The position numbers were made by a program, and so were the translations under genes. Source: Luzula sylvatica (lineage: Eukaryota; Streptophyta; Magnoliopsida; Poales; Juncaceae). From it: DNA of 64,000 nt. Positions 11,153-21,383 of this stretch are shown piece by piece (the first letter of the stretch is position 1; each line of letters starts with the position of its first letter). The notes under the pieces were generated by a model. That model was not told where the DNA came from. It searched no databases and saw only the letters and a list, made by a program, of their open reading frames with translations. Location: positions 23,427,150 through 23,491,149 of the forward strand of contig OX326960.1 in assembly GCA_946800325.1 (NCBI GenBank), read 5' to 3'.

Positions 11153-11512
11153 CAACTTTCTTGTTAGTTGATTTTCTGTCAGAGGAGTTTACCATTTTCG
11201 TTCTGACAGATTACTGAAAGGGTATATGCAGTTTTCTGTTTGAAAATGTGTATATGAGATATACATACCTATAGGCCTATCTTTATCTCTACTCAATTAA
11301 TTCTATCATACTAGCATATTAGATAATTAATTATTTAGAATAATTAGTCTCCCTAAAAAAAAAAAAATCATATGCATATTGAAAAATCTTGTGATAGCGA
11401 TATAATATGATTGTGTCACGAATTTAGAAACATGCAATGGCATGATCCCTCATAATATTTAAGTCATGGAAATGCCTTCCATATCCACAACCACCGAGTT
11501 TGGTGATTACGT

Positions 11513-11844
11513 TTCACGTGGGTTCAGGCTAAAGTCGGGCACGTGATATTGTAACCATCGAAAGGGTGGCAAGCGTTAAATCGGGACTTGTGAGGCACAG
11601 GCTAAAGTCGACTCACTAGTAGCTTATTTGAACGATACGTTGGAGATGGTTGTGACTTAACCGTCCAGGCCAATCAGATTGGAGTTCGGGGCATAGATAG
11701 GATGCACACACGGAACTGGGATTGTATGGGATACGATCCATCACCGAAATCCTATAAAGGTTCAAGAGTCGTATTGGATACGATTGGATATAATCCTACC
11801 TAAATAATGGGATCCCACCCGATAGGCTAAAGTCACTTGTGGGA
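11513..11844 (+). promoter_or_regulatory. Leader stem-loops of A2 (three hairpins)
   Basis: Hairpins lie at 11513-11547 (TCACGTG with CACGTGA), 11586-11620 (ACTTGTGAG with CTCACTAGT) and 11813-11844 (TCCCAC with GTGGGA). All three loops carry AGGCTAAAGTC. Confidence 0.6.
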
Positions 11845-12002
11845 GGAACGGAAATATGGGTCTTGAGTGTTATGGACTTGGAGTCCCGTATCGGTATGAG
11901 GGTTATCGATTCGATAAAAATAACACATTCATATAATTATCATAGAAGCATATAGATTATGTACGCACGGTTAGGAGTTAATCTTCATCATCCGTTTAGA
12001 AT

Positions 12003-13170
12003 TATGTTTTCAAGCAACACCAAATATATCGATGAGATCGATATGATAGATGGCTTTTGGGCCAGAATTACCGTCATTAACCTTGATAGTCAAAGAATAG
12101 TTCTTAGACTTAAAGGAACGTGTTGGACACGGAAATGGTAGATTCGGGGCTCGAGGCATTGGCTTTAGAGAAAGCCGGGTTCGATAAACTTTAAGAAGGA
12201 ATCGAACGATATTACGTGCCTTATGGTGGCATGTATAGACGCATATTCTCAAAATTGTTTTGAGAATTCGGGTGTATATGAAAGTAAAACACAGCGCTCA
12301 TGAAATAGTTTCAAGAGCTAGAGCGCGTTGAATGATTCAATGCGGCTCAAAGAGTAGGTTAATTTTGAGACGCCTTATGGGTCTGGGATTAACACCCGTG
12401 TGTTGATGGTACGAGATTTGATCGTCGTGACCGAATATCATATGCATTCGATAGATAAGTCGATCCCGAAATTGCATGAGATGCGATTTAAATTTGAATT
12501 GGAGATGCTCGGAGTATCCGAGGAATCCAATGCATATAGATGCGTGGATGTCCTTGTAATTCAAAAGCGGGATCGAAAGAAATGTATGTCTAAGGGTATT
12601 TTGGGAAAATGTTTTCCAAAATGGAAAGTTCGGACAAGGAGTTGTCCAAACTAGTGACTCAAAGAATGGTGAAATCCGAGGAGGATTAAACCTAGAAGTT
12701 GATTGCTTCCTTTGGCATTGCCGTCTTAGCCATATAAACAAGACTCGCGTATCTAGATTCCATGTGATGGATTGCTAGAATCATTCGAATTAGATTCGAT
12801 TGATTAATGCGATACTTATTTATTTGGCAAGACGACAAAGGGCATCATTCTCCAAAGGTTGGAGAAAGATCCAACGAATTATTGGAAATTATATTTACAT
12901 ATGATGTTCCGATAAGTTCCGAGACAAGAGGAGGCTATCGGTATTTTGTTACGTTTATGGACGGTTAAAGTAGATACGGAAATATCTATTTAATGCGTGC
13001 CGAAACGGAGACTTTTGAAAGGTTCAAAGAGTTTCAAAAACGAAATACGAAATCAACTAAGCAAGAAAATCAAAGCTTTTCGATAGGATCGAGAAGGCGA
13101 GTATTTGAGCTAAACCTTTCGATAGGATCGAAGAGGCGATATTTGAGTCGTGAATATTGATGATCATTTA
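12003..13170 (+). pseudogene. Decayed gag-integrase remnants of A2
   Basis: Scattered frames match intact copies elsewhere in the window. They include a gag start at 12003, a gag segment near 12400-12560 parallel to 13570-13690, a pre-integrase segment CHLCRLSHINK-like near 12710, and integrase-like sequence near 12880-13080 parallel to 14530-14670. Many stops and indels separate them. RT and RNase H are absent. Near 13080-13150 a short integrase segment is duplicated (TTTCGATAGGATCGA twice). Confidence 0.65.
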
Positions 13171-13176
13171 TGATTG

Positions 13177-13486
13177 TGGAATACAAGTAGAGGAGTGACG
13201 TTTGTGACTCTTCGATTGTGATCAACACGAGGACGAAGTCGAGTGAACCGGCGTAGCAAACGATTGGTGAAGGACGCGTGGTGTGGGACACGCGGATTGT
13301 CACCAACGTGACAGGAAATAGAAGGCGGCGATCAACCCTTCGTGTGCCATCAATTTGGCACTGGTATAGATCTATCCTTCTATTCGCAACGTACCCTCGA
13401 AGTCATGGCGTGATCTCGGGAATCGGGGAATCGGACCGGGCCTTCATTCCGCTGCGCGGGCCCGGGGTCGAGGATATTTCCCAACA
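13177..13486 (+). repeat. Truncated 3' LTR of A2
   Basis: It begins inside the LTR at GGAATACAAGTAGAGGAG and runs to TTTCCCAACA, matching 9888-10233. It also lacks about 35 bp near 13225. The missing 5' two-thirds, with the polypurine tract, indicates a deletion joining the internal region to the LTR. Confidence 0.85.
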
Positions 13487-14672
13487 GCTAGGAGAGAAAT
13501 TGTCGAAGATTATGCAACAAGATTTGATCTTGTGTGCACTTCCTCCAATGTTTTCTCCGTTTGTGACTAACTATCACATGCATTCGATGAATAAAATGAT
13601 CCCTGAGCTTCACGGAATGCTCAAGAATTATGAGTCGGAGATGTTGAAGACATCCGTGGAGAACAAGGCAAAAGTTGTCGGGAATGTTCTCACGATTCAG
13701 AAAAATGATCGTAAGAGATCAATGTCCAAGGGCGGTTCGGCTAAGAAACGTTCTAAGCCGAATAAAAAGGGAACGAAGAAATCCAAGGATGCGACGTGCT
13801 ACCATTGTCACAAGACTGGACATTGGAAGCGCAATTGCAAGGTTTACCTCGATGAGGTGAAGAAGGGCAATACGGCTTCAGAAGCCGGTCCATCAGGTAT
13901 TAACGTTATCGAAGTTAATCTTTCAACTATGACTAATTGGGTATTGGATACCGGTTGTGGGACTCATATTTGTCAAAATATGCAGGTTCTTCAAAATAGT
14001 CGAAGGTTGGAGAAAGGCGAAGTTGATCTACGAGTCGGGAATGGAGCAAGAGTTGCTGCGTTTGCCGTAGGAGTAGTTAATTTGACTTTGCCGAGTGGAC
14101 TTATATTAGTACTAAATAATTGTTATTATGTACCGACATTATGTAAGAACATAATAAATGTGTCGAAATTAGCCAAGGATGGCTATGAATTTGTTATTAG
14201 GAATAATGAATTTACAATATGTAAGAATTCTATTATCTATGGAAATGTTCTATTAGAAAATGGTCTTTATGTATTGGATTTTGATCACGAAAATGATGAG
14301 TCACTTTATAATGTTAATACGAAAATGATCAAACCGAAAGTTGATAATCGGACTTTCTTTTGGCATTGTCGTCTCGGTCATGTGAATGAGAAACGCATTG
14401 CTAGACTCCATAAAGATGAAATGCTAGACTCATTTGAATTTGATTCATATGAGAATTGCGAATCTTGTTTGCTTGGCAAGATGACAAGGGCGCCATTCTC
14501 CAAGGTCGGAGAGCGGTCCAACGACTTATTGGAACTCATACATTCAGATGTATGTGGACCGATGAGCATCGAGGCAAGAGGAGGCTATCGATACTTTGTT
14601 ACGTTTACGGACGATCATAGTAGATATGGTTATATCTATTTGATACGTACTAAAGCGGAGACCTTTGAAAAG
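13487..14672 (+). pseudogene. gag C-terminus, protease and integrase N-part of A
   Basis: The open frame starts inside the A2 LTR (13278), but element-A coding begins at 13487. It contains the gag end, the CCHC knuckle CYHCHKTGHWKRNC near 13797-13838, the protease active site WVLDTGCGTHIC near 13938-13973, GLILVLNNCYYVPTL, the pre-integrase motif HCRLGHVNEKRIARLHK and the first integrase Asp in HSDVCGP. It stops at TFEK because B inserted at 14673. The next residues, KFKEFQ, resume at 22814. The piece is undamaged apart from the insertions, which suggests A was fairly intact when hit. Confidence 0.9.
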
Positions 14673-16082
14673 TGTTGGTTCAAATTTCCTGATAGTTTGA
14701 TTATTTCAAAACACTGTCATTACTACTGTATACATCCAGAAAAGTGCAGGATAACATAGGTACGATACAAAGATGAAGGAGGACTTGTGAAGGAGGACTT
14801 CATTGGATTACATCAAGAATCAGGACATGAACTCTCAAGATAAACAAGAAAAGAAGAACACGAGGAAGGCCATTGGAATACATCAAGAATCAAGATGTTG
14901 AAGCCTTCCGTGAGTGGGATACGCCACAAATAAACCATAGGTACAAACCTAGTAGAACTCAAGTAAAATCATGTTCAAAATAACAAAGAGTTCAGTCAAG
15001 CAGGAAGTGCGTTATGAACGAACTCCAAGTCCGTTCAGAACGGACTTGCCACATATCAAAACTTTAAAGCTTGATTAGAACCAAACGTGTCACAGGGATG
15101 TGTGCGTTCGAACGAACAATCATGTCCGTTCGAACGGAAAATTAGAATCCGTTCACCCACCTTCTGAGTGCGTTGAACGGACAATCCTTCCTGTGAACGG
15201 AAAAATGTCACAGGGATGTGTGCGTTCGAACGAACACACATGTGCGTTCGAACGGACAACCTGGAATCCGTTCACCCACTTTTCAGTGCGTTGAACGGAC
15301 TCTTGTTCCTGTGAACGCAAAATGCTATGTATAATTGAGTCCGTTACGAACGGACATTGTCCGTTCGAACGGACCCAAGATGTACTTGCACGTTATTTTG
15401 AAACGGCTAGTGCAAACTACAAGTGCGTTCTGAACGGACTTTAATGCGTTCGAACGCACTACAAGTTTTCTGAAGGATTTCTATAGAGAGTATAAATAGA
15501 ATCCTTCATGGGTCTCTCTCTCCCACTCCTTCATTTTAAAACATTCAAACCTAAAAAGAGAGAAACCCTAAGCTGTGATTATCTATATCCATTGATAGCT
15601 TGAGAAACCTCTTTAGATCGTTGATCTACTTTCGATATTCTCCACTAATCGTATCCCACTCACGTGACCGATCACGTTGTAGCTCGATTAGTGAAAAAGT
15701 GTAATAGGCTAGTGCAACAAATTGTAAAGAGCCTAAGCTATAGATCGATAGAAGCGTGTAAATCGATCTAGGCAAATCCTTGTAATCGAGTTGAGTTGGA
15801 ATTCAATCGAAAGCCAAAAAGAGGCACAAGGGATTCCCGGAGACGTAGGTACTCGCAAATAATTGAGTCGGTCAATTAAGCGAGTAAAGGGTGAGTTAAA
15901 GCTACAAAGCAACCACCTACCGAACTTCGTAAACAAACATCTTGTGTCAAAGTGTTTGTACGGTATCATCTTTATCATCTAAATTATTATTTATTCCGCA
16001 CCGTAAATTAGGTTTAAATATAAACTAAGTGTAAGTTAGATTGCCAAATTTACCCCCCTCTAGGTTAGAATTAACCAACATT
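14673..16082 (+). repeat. 5' LTR of B
   Basis: TGTTGGTTCAAATTTCC to AGAATTAACCAACA, 1410 bp, with perfect TGTTGGTT/AACCAACA ends. A TATA box TATAAATA lies at 15491-15498. The U3 part, 15007-15457, is crowded with AACG inverted motifs. Confidence 0.95.
15007..15457 (+). repeat. AACG inverted half-site array in the B 5' LTR
   Basis: At least eleven motifs of the form GTNCGTT-(1 to 3 nt)-AACGNAC occur in 450 bp just upstream of the TATA box. Examples are GTGCGTTATGAACGAAC at 15007, GTCCGTTCAGAACGGAC at 15029, GTGCGTTCGAACGAAC at 15102 and GTGCGTTGAACGGAC at 15168. The half-sites are kept while the central spacer varies. Confidence 0.85.
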
Positions 16083-16084
16083 TG

Positions 16085-16096
16085 GTATCAGAGCAA
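16085..16096 (+). other. Primer-binding site of B (initiator tRNA-Met)
   Basis: TGGTATCAGAGC, two bases after the LTR end. Confidence 0.94.
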
Positions 16097-16147
16097 GGTA
16101 CTAACCATCTCTTTGAGTATTAGGGATAACTTGTACTTAACGATCAA

Positions 16148-17944
16148 ATGACCGAAATTAATCCTATTGTACAAAACTCATCGATAAATCCGATAAATAC
16201 CGTACCCAAATCAAATATATCAAACTCACGTGAATTAGATGGAACCAATTGGAGTTCTTGGAAGAAATGCATGCTAAATGCATTCGCTCTCCAAGGACTT
16301 GACAAGGTAGTGTTACGAGGCTTTGTCTTGGCCCAAGAGGTTGACACGGACGGAAATGTAACCTACCCTGCTCAAACTAGGGAAGATAGAACTAATGACA
16401 TTTACGCTCAAAACTTAATACTGAACAACGTAATTAGTTCTATCGGATCGCTAGTTGATCATTGTGAAAACTCATATGAAATGTGCCGTATGCTCAATGA
16501 GAGATACGAGGGCACATCTCAAATGAGAAGAACTAATATCATCGGACTTGAACAAGAATTCAACAATTTCCGAATGATTGAGGGAGAGTCCGTTGATAAA
16601 ATCTGGGCAAAAATCAATGTACTAAAAACCCGATATGCCACCCAAAATGCACCTCTTACTGATGATAGAATTATTGCTAGATTACTTCAATCTATGCCCC
16701 GTAGTTGGGAATCTTTACGTGTAGCTTTAGGTACAGCGGTAGCTTCACAAGACCTCACGCCTGAAGAATTGGTAAGTCAATTCCGAAATTTCGAGATTCG
16801 ACTCAAGCAACTCGATGAAGAACAAGGAATCTACATACCCTCTCCTCACTCCAAAACCGTAGCTTTGCCCGCCTTGAATGCAAGCAATGACGACAATGAA
16901 ATGGATGATCTCACGTTGCGACTCCTCGAGTGGCAAAGGGACGAGAAGCGATTCAACGAGAATCGGAAACAAAAGGGGCTAAAGCTCCATTGCTTTTGGT
17001 GCAAGAAAATTGGACACATGATGGAGTCATGTTGGACTCTCCATCCGGAAAATTCGAGGTGGATCAAAAAAGATGAGGACCACAAGGATCGGGAAAGGCG
17101 AGAGCCCCGATACGAAAGAAGATACGAGGACAAGGGGCGAGAAAATCGTCAAAACTACAAAGGTAAAGAAATCAATAAGAAAAAGGCGTATAAAGCTAAC
17201 GTCGATTGTAGATGGGGAGAAACGGACGGATCAAGCTCATCATCCGACCCGGATGGTCCGTCAAGTCGACACACCGCAAACCGTGCACTCATGGTAAGGA
17301 TCGATCCTCCACTAATGAGCGCAGTGGAAGCGGCCATCAAATCTCTTCGTATTGAACGAGGTCTAACTACTACACATCACACGCCCATGGTTGTGGACTC
17401 GGAACCATCCACTCCCAATACCAGCTCAACACATGACCAATGTCATGAGGTACGTACATACTCTCTGCTTGACATAGAATCAATACATAAATCTAAATTT
17501 TCTCCCGCATTCAAACTAGAACTCGACTCTTGTGACGAGTTTCTTAGAGATGAAGGGAACTCTCAACTAAATGAGGGTAAACTTGAGAGTCCAACACAAG
17601 CTCTCAAGGATAAGGTAGCCTCTCTTGAGCTATCCATTTTGGCATATAAAACTCAAATAAATGAATTTAAAGGTTTTTCAAAGTGTGAGTGTCAAACCCT
17701 AAAAGGTGAGATTTCTCATCTAAAAGTCGAAATTCAAATTCTTAAAGTTGAAAATGAATCCCTGAAGAAGGCTTGTGCAAATATTGCATTGAGTCCTCCT
17801 TCATTGGATGATGTTTTAAGATCGTCATTGATAGGACAAAAGCCAAATGACAAATCCGGTTTAGGATATAAGAAAAATAACGGTAATAAACCCGATTTTT
17901 CAATATCTCAAAATCAAAAATCTAAATGGAAAACAATAAATTAA
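16148..17944 (+). CDS. Gag polyprotein of element B
   Basis: A 598-residue protein begins about 65 bp after the LTR, a normal place for a copia gag. Residues 30-60 contain LDGTNWSSWKKCMLNAF, the start of the UBN2/DUF4219-type copia gag. The middle (RTNIIGLEQEFNNFRMIEGE, then ARLLQSMPRSWESLRVAL) is the capsid-like core. A CCHC knuckle CFWCKKIGHMMESC follows near residue 282 for RNA binding. The rest is charged and Ser-rich and ends in a predicted coiled coil (LKDKVASLELSILAYKTQIN, then LKGEISHLKVEIQILKVENE). No protease follows. It overlaps the next ORF by 19 bases in the -1 frame. Confidence 0.85.
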   Translation: MTEINPIVQNSSINPINTVPKSNISNSRELDGTNWSSWKKCMLNAFALQGLDKVVLRGFVLAQEVDTDGNVTYPAQTREDRTNDIYAQNLILNNVISSIGSLVDHCENSYEMCRMLNERYEGTSQMRRTNIIGLEQEFNNFRMIEGESVDKIWAKINVLKTRYATQNAPLTDDRIIARLLQSMPRSWESLRVALGTAVASQDLTPEELVSQFRNFEIRLKQLDEEQGIYIPSPHSKTVALPALNASNDDNEMDDLTLRLLEWQRDEKRFNENRKQKGLKLHCFWCKKIGHMMESCWTLHPENSRWIKKDEDHKDRERREPRYERRYEDKGRENRQNYKGKEINKKKAYKANVDCRWGETDGSSSSSDPDGPSSRHTANRALMVRIDPPLMSAVEAAIKSLRIERGLTTTHHTPMVVDSEPSTPNTSSTHDQCHEVRTYSLLDIESIHKSKFSPAFKLELDSCDEFLRDEGNSQLNEGKLESPTQALKDKVASLELSILAYKTQINEFKGFSKCECQTLKGEISHLKVEIQILKVENESLKKACANIALSPPSLDDVLRSSLIGQKPNDKSGLGYKKNNGNKPDFSISQNQKSKWKTIN

Positions 17945-18501
17945 GTAGTCATGGAAATGCTTTCATGCACCATGACTACAACAAAGGTAAATATGCTAAA
18001 AATGAACAACCTAAACGTGTCAATAATAATTATAGGAAAAATCATTTTACACAAAATTCACAACCTAGACATACTAATTTGGGAAGAACCGATTGTTTGT
18101 TCAAAAGGGGACCAAATGGGTATTTCTATGAAGTGACAAACTACACCGAAGCTTCATATCAACAAGGGCCTCCCAAACATTTCACCAACACACATAAACA
18201 ATTTAAACAAAATAATTTTAAGCAAAATAAATTTAAATCAAATAACCTTTATCAAATGCCAAAATCGATAACTTCTAAGAGAAGTAATCCGAATCAACTC
18301 TCGGACTATTTTGTGAAGAGTACCACACCCACAAATAAGCCCACCTTAGCATTTTGTAACTATTGTTGCAAAATTGGTCATGTCTCAACAAGTTGTGATC
18401 TTCGCAATCCAAAATTAACGTCAAACTCAATATGGATGCGTAAAGATCGTCACTCGATGGGTCCCTCTACGTCTTTCGGTATAGGACCTCCTAGGGCTTA
18501 A
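17926..18501 (+). CDS. Second zinc-knuckle ORF of B (possible -1 frameshift extension of gag)
   Basis: This 191-residue Asn/Lys/Gln-rich frame overlaps the gag end and lies in the -1 frame. Its ATG at 17926 falls inside the overlap. Residues near 148-161 form a second CCHC knuckle, CNYCCKIGHVSTSC. Composition is like nucleocapsid tails. It may be read by -1 frameshifting, by reinitiation, or be gag split by a one-base indel; I see no classic slippery heptamer at the overlap. The knuckle argues for an original gag C-terminus. Confidence 0.6.
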   Translation: MENNKLSSHGNAFMHHDYNKGKYAKNEQPKRVNNNYRKNHFTQNSQPRHTNLGRTDCLFKRGPNGYFYEVTNYTEASYQQGPPKHFTNTHKQFKQNNFKQNKFKSNNLYQMPKSITSKRSNPNQLSDYFVKSTTPTNKPTLAFCNYCCKIGHVSTSCDLRNPKLTSNSIWMRKDRHSMGPSTSFGIGPPRA

Positions 18502-18707
18502 GCCCTAACTTGAAACAATATACTCCTTAGTATCCCACACCTTAAGCCAAATATGTAAGGGGAGTATAGGAAATGGGCTAAATTAAATTCTAGCCAAATT
18601 GGTCGAGTCTCATGTAGCTACCTCACAAGTATTAATAGAGGATTACATTAGAACACTTGTCTCGGTAAATAAATCACGATTTCAGTCCAGTGATCACATC
18701 TCAGGAA

Positions 18708-19250
18708 CTAGTCCGTTCGAACGAAAAACATGTGCGTTTGGAACGGACAAATGAAGTCGCCAAATACCCTCTTAACAGCCTCAAGTCCTGTCGAACGGAC
18801 TAAAATGCGTTCGAAACGGACAACTGGACTATAAGATCCAAAGTCACAGTTAAATTATGGCGCCATCTAATTTTCCTACCAGGATCAAGTGCGTTCGAAC
18901 GTACAAATGAATCCGTTCCGAACAGAAAAATGAATTATAGGATTATGGCGCCGGTTCATACTTTGGCGCCGACTCTTAGGGTCACCAGTGTTCAATGCGT
19001 TCGAACGAACAACTAATGCGTTCGAACGCACATTCCTCATTCAGCGAACCTACTTCAAACCCTTACACTCGCGTCGTTTCATATTCTGGCGCCTCTTCTC
19101 AGTTGTGTATGCGTTCGAACGCACATGGGAGTCCGTTCGAACGGACTTAACAACTTCCCAGATACAACTTAAAATCCCAAAATAGCGCCTTTTCTCAGAC
19201 ATGAATGCGTTCAAACGCACGTAGAAGTGCGTTCGAACGGACTCGTCGTA
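18708..19250 (+). promoter_or_regulatory. Motif-dense region upstream of the third ORF of B
   Basis: About twelve AACG inverted motifs (for example GTCCGTTCGAACGGAC near 19130) alternate with five GCGCC or GGCGCC sites at about 18857, 18949, 18962, 19088 and 19184. One reads TTTGGCGCC, matching the plant E2F consensus TTTSSCGC. No long ORF crosses it. A promoter for the downstream ORF is an inference. Confidence 0.45.
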
Positions 19251-19433
19251 ATAACTCTTCATCCACATGCAACCGACTGCCTTCAATGGATGTGATGGTC
19301 CCTTTTTCCCTTACGGCGTGACTTGAAGGGACACGATTTCATCAGTTACTTAGCCCCCCCTTCATTCTCTTTCCGTGTATCTCTTCCAAAACTCTCTCTC
19401 TCTCAGAAAAAACTAAAATCTTCAACGATAGCC

Positions 19434-20720
19434 ATGGACGCCTCAAACTCGAGATCGAAAGCCAAGGCCATGGGGAGGAAGATAGTAGGCGAGAGTTCGA
19501 ACGCTCGACGAAGAATGAAGCAAGCGGCCAAGAAGCCTACTCTTGAAGAACGCATTCAAAGTGAATACGATTTCTCTGACCCAAACAACGAGCATCTGTT
19601 TCGAACTCCGGAGGCTGGTATCCTCTTCCATGAATGGGTAAACAAGAGACCAATTGCTCCATGCTACTACTGCGATTTTCCGCCAAACATACATCACCTC
19701 CTCGACAAAGTCGAGGAAATCGAACGTCAATGGGGATTCGCGAATCTAGCATGCCTAAACGACAAATCGTATGATATAATCACGCGACTATTTTACGCAA
19801 ACGCTGAATTCCACCATGACAAAGAAAAGGTAACGTCATACATCCTCGGTGAAGATGTCGAAATCTCTATCAAAAACTTGAGTGTTCTGCTCGGACTCAG
19901 GGACGACGGAGAGAAAATCTACGACACTCGCAAGGCGAGAATCGAAGCTGCCATCACGGGTATCAAACCTGGGCAAGGGGCATCTCACTTGGCCGCCCAT
20001 GAACAGTTTATCTGGGCCATCGGTAATAACATTCTCACTCCCTCAGAAAAATTTAAGATAAATCTCGAACATCGGGATATTATACTTTTGCATCGCATGT
20101 GGTACAAGGATCAACTACCCATCCACGTGCCCTTTCTCATCACAAGCCACATGGAAAGTGTAATGAGTCATAAGAACGCGTCCTTACCATACGGAACTTT
20201 GATTGCCCGTATGTTGGAACTTCAAGGGATTGAGATACCACTGAGCGATTGGGATTTTCGACCGAAATCACCAATCAACCTCGCATCCGATGCAAACCTC
20301 CGACGTTTTGGATATCGGTATTCGCCAAGCATCCTCGGATGGATTATTGACTCCGCAAAGGATGCAGTGGCGTATCACCTTCCCCGCGATCCTACCCGGT
20401 GGACGAAGGGTAACACCTTGGACGAGGAAGAGGACAACGTCGACCCAGCCAATACCGATGAAAGCGGTGAAGAACCGGCTCCCAAACGAAAGAGGAATGT
20501 GGGGAAGGGGGAATCCTCAAATGCCCAAACGGAACGGGATGATAAGAGGTTTGCCTATGTGAAGGAGATGCTCGACGAAATGGATGAGCGCATGGAACGA
20601 CACGGAAGAGCAATGCATGATGCGTTTCGTGTATCTGAAGCACGGATGCTTGAGAACGTGGATCGACAATTTGCCGATCTTTACGTTCATCTTGAGAACC
20701 GGTTCGGAACGCACCAATGA
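19434..20720 (+). CDS. Third ORF of B, putative plant transposon-associated protein
   Basis: The frame is open from 19323, but I chose the ATG at 19434 because it has a strong context (GCCATGG) after a CT-rich leader; the product is 428 residues. The N-terminus is basic (SRSKAKAMGRK, ARRRMKQAAKK). Residues about 45-320 resemble the family annotated in plants as putative plant transposon protein domain, with LFYANAEFHHDKEKVTSYIL, VLLGL and HRMWYKDQLPIHVPFLITSH. The C-terminal third is acidic, then a nuclear-type basic run PKRKRNVGKG, then a helical tail. The molecular role is not established and I do not assign one. Its place between gag and 3' LTR is where copia pol is normally found. Confidence 0.65.
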   Translation: MDASNSRSKAKAMGRKIVGESSNARRRMKQAAKKPTLEERIQSEYDFSDPNNEHLFRTPEAGILFHEWVNKRPIAPCYYCDFPPNIHHLLDKVEEIERQWGFANLACLNDKSYDIITRLFYANAEFHHDKEKVTSYILGEDVEISIKNLSVLLGLRDDGEKIYDTRKARIEAAITGIKPGQGASHLAAHEQFIWAIGNNILTPSEKFKINLEHRDIILLHRMWYKDQLPIHVPFLITSHMESVMSHKNASLPYGTLIARMLELQGIEIPLSDWDFRPKSPINLASDANLRRFGYRYSPSILGWIIDSAKDAVAYHLPRDPTRWTKGNTLDEEEDNVDPANTDESGEEPAPKRKRNVGKGESSNAQTERDDKRFAYVKEMLDEMDERMERHGRAMHDAFRVSEARMLENVDRQFADLYVHLENRFGTHQ

Positions 20721-21383
20721 ATCTCAGGAGCAAGCTCCACCTTCTCCCCACCGTCCGTCTTAAATTCCTAACCCTAGCCAAATGAATTGTGATCACCCTT
20801 GGTTGTGGTGTGTGTTGTGTCGTATTATGTTCTGTTATGTCTAAGTCTTGAGTATACATGAGAGTATGTGAGAACTTATCAAAACTTTGATGTGTGTCGG
20901 TATGATTGAACAATTAGGTCTATTGAATAATTATGTTTGATGAATAATTATGGTATTATGTCAGTAGCATAAACTTGTGCATTTCTTTTATAATCCTATT
21001 TTGGTTTAGTGTTCATACACTCATCAGTATAAATTCTGTGAAATTTTTGTCAGTCCAGATGCAAGTGCGTTCGAACGCATCACTCTTTCCGTTCGGAACG
21101 CACACACACAAAAAAATTGTTATTTTCTTTAAATCTGCTAAATTTGAAAAGATTGTCATCAGTCAAAACAAAAGAATGTGATCATATTTACGAGCTCATA
21201 CATTCATCAATTCATTCTTTGAGGGGGAGCTCGCATTTAGGGGGAGCCTTCCGTTGATGAAGTCTCCTTGGCCCTTTTGATCTCTTTCAAAATGGGGGAG
21301 AAACGATCGTACGGAAAGTTCTCAACTAAATGGTGAAACTCTCCAAACCGACAGTGTTTTGAAATTAATCAAAAGGGGGAGTT
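20721..21383 (+). other. 3' untranslated region and polypurine tract of B
   Basis: No convincing ORF. AACG motifs occur at 21064-21105. Four G-rich purine runs (AGGGGGAG, TAGGGGGAG, TGGGGGAG, AAAGGGGGAG) lie between 21222 and 21381. The last, at about 21371-21381, is next to the 3' LTR and is the likely functional polypurine tract; the others may be spares. Confidence 0.75.

Larger units (their letters stand above)
9199..13486 (+). mobile_element. Ty1/copia element A2, degenerate, nested in the gag of A
   Basis: A2 has a full 5' LTR, a PBS, a long leader, heavily decayed coding remnants and a 3' LTR lacking its first two-thirds. The flanks are GCTAC (9194-9198) and GCTAG (13487-13491); the uninterrupted gag at 33640 reads GGCTAGGAGAG, so this is a 5-bp duplication with one later change. 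Restoring the site restores gag order. It is too decayed to encode proteins. Confidence 0.88.

Noticed and set aside
15007..15457. CRISPR-like regularly spaced repeats
   Set aside because: The repeats are short palindromes with irregular spacing in a plant LTR. There are no unique equal-length spacers and no cas genes.
16085..16096. tRNA genes at TGGTATCAGAGC sites
   Set aside because: These are retrotransposon primer-binding sites. No cloverleaf with A and B boxes surrounds them.
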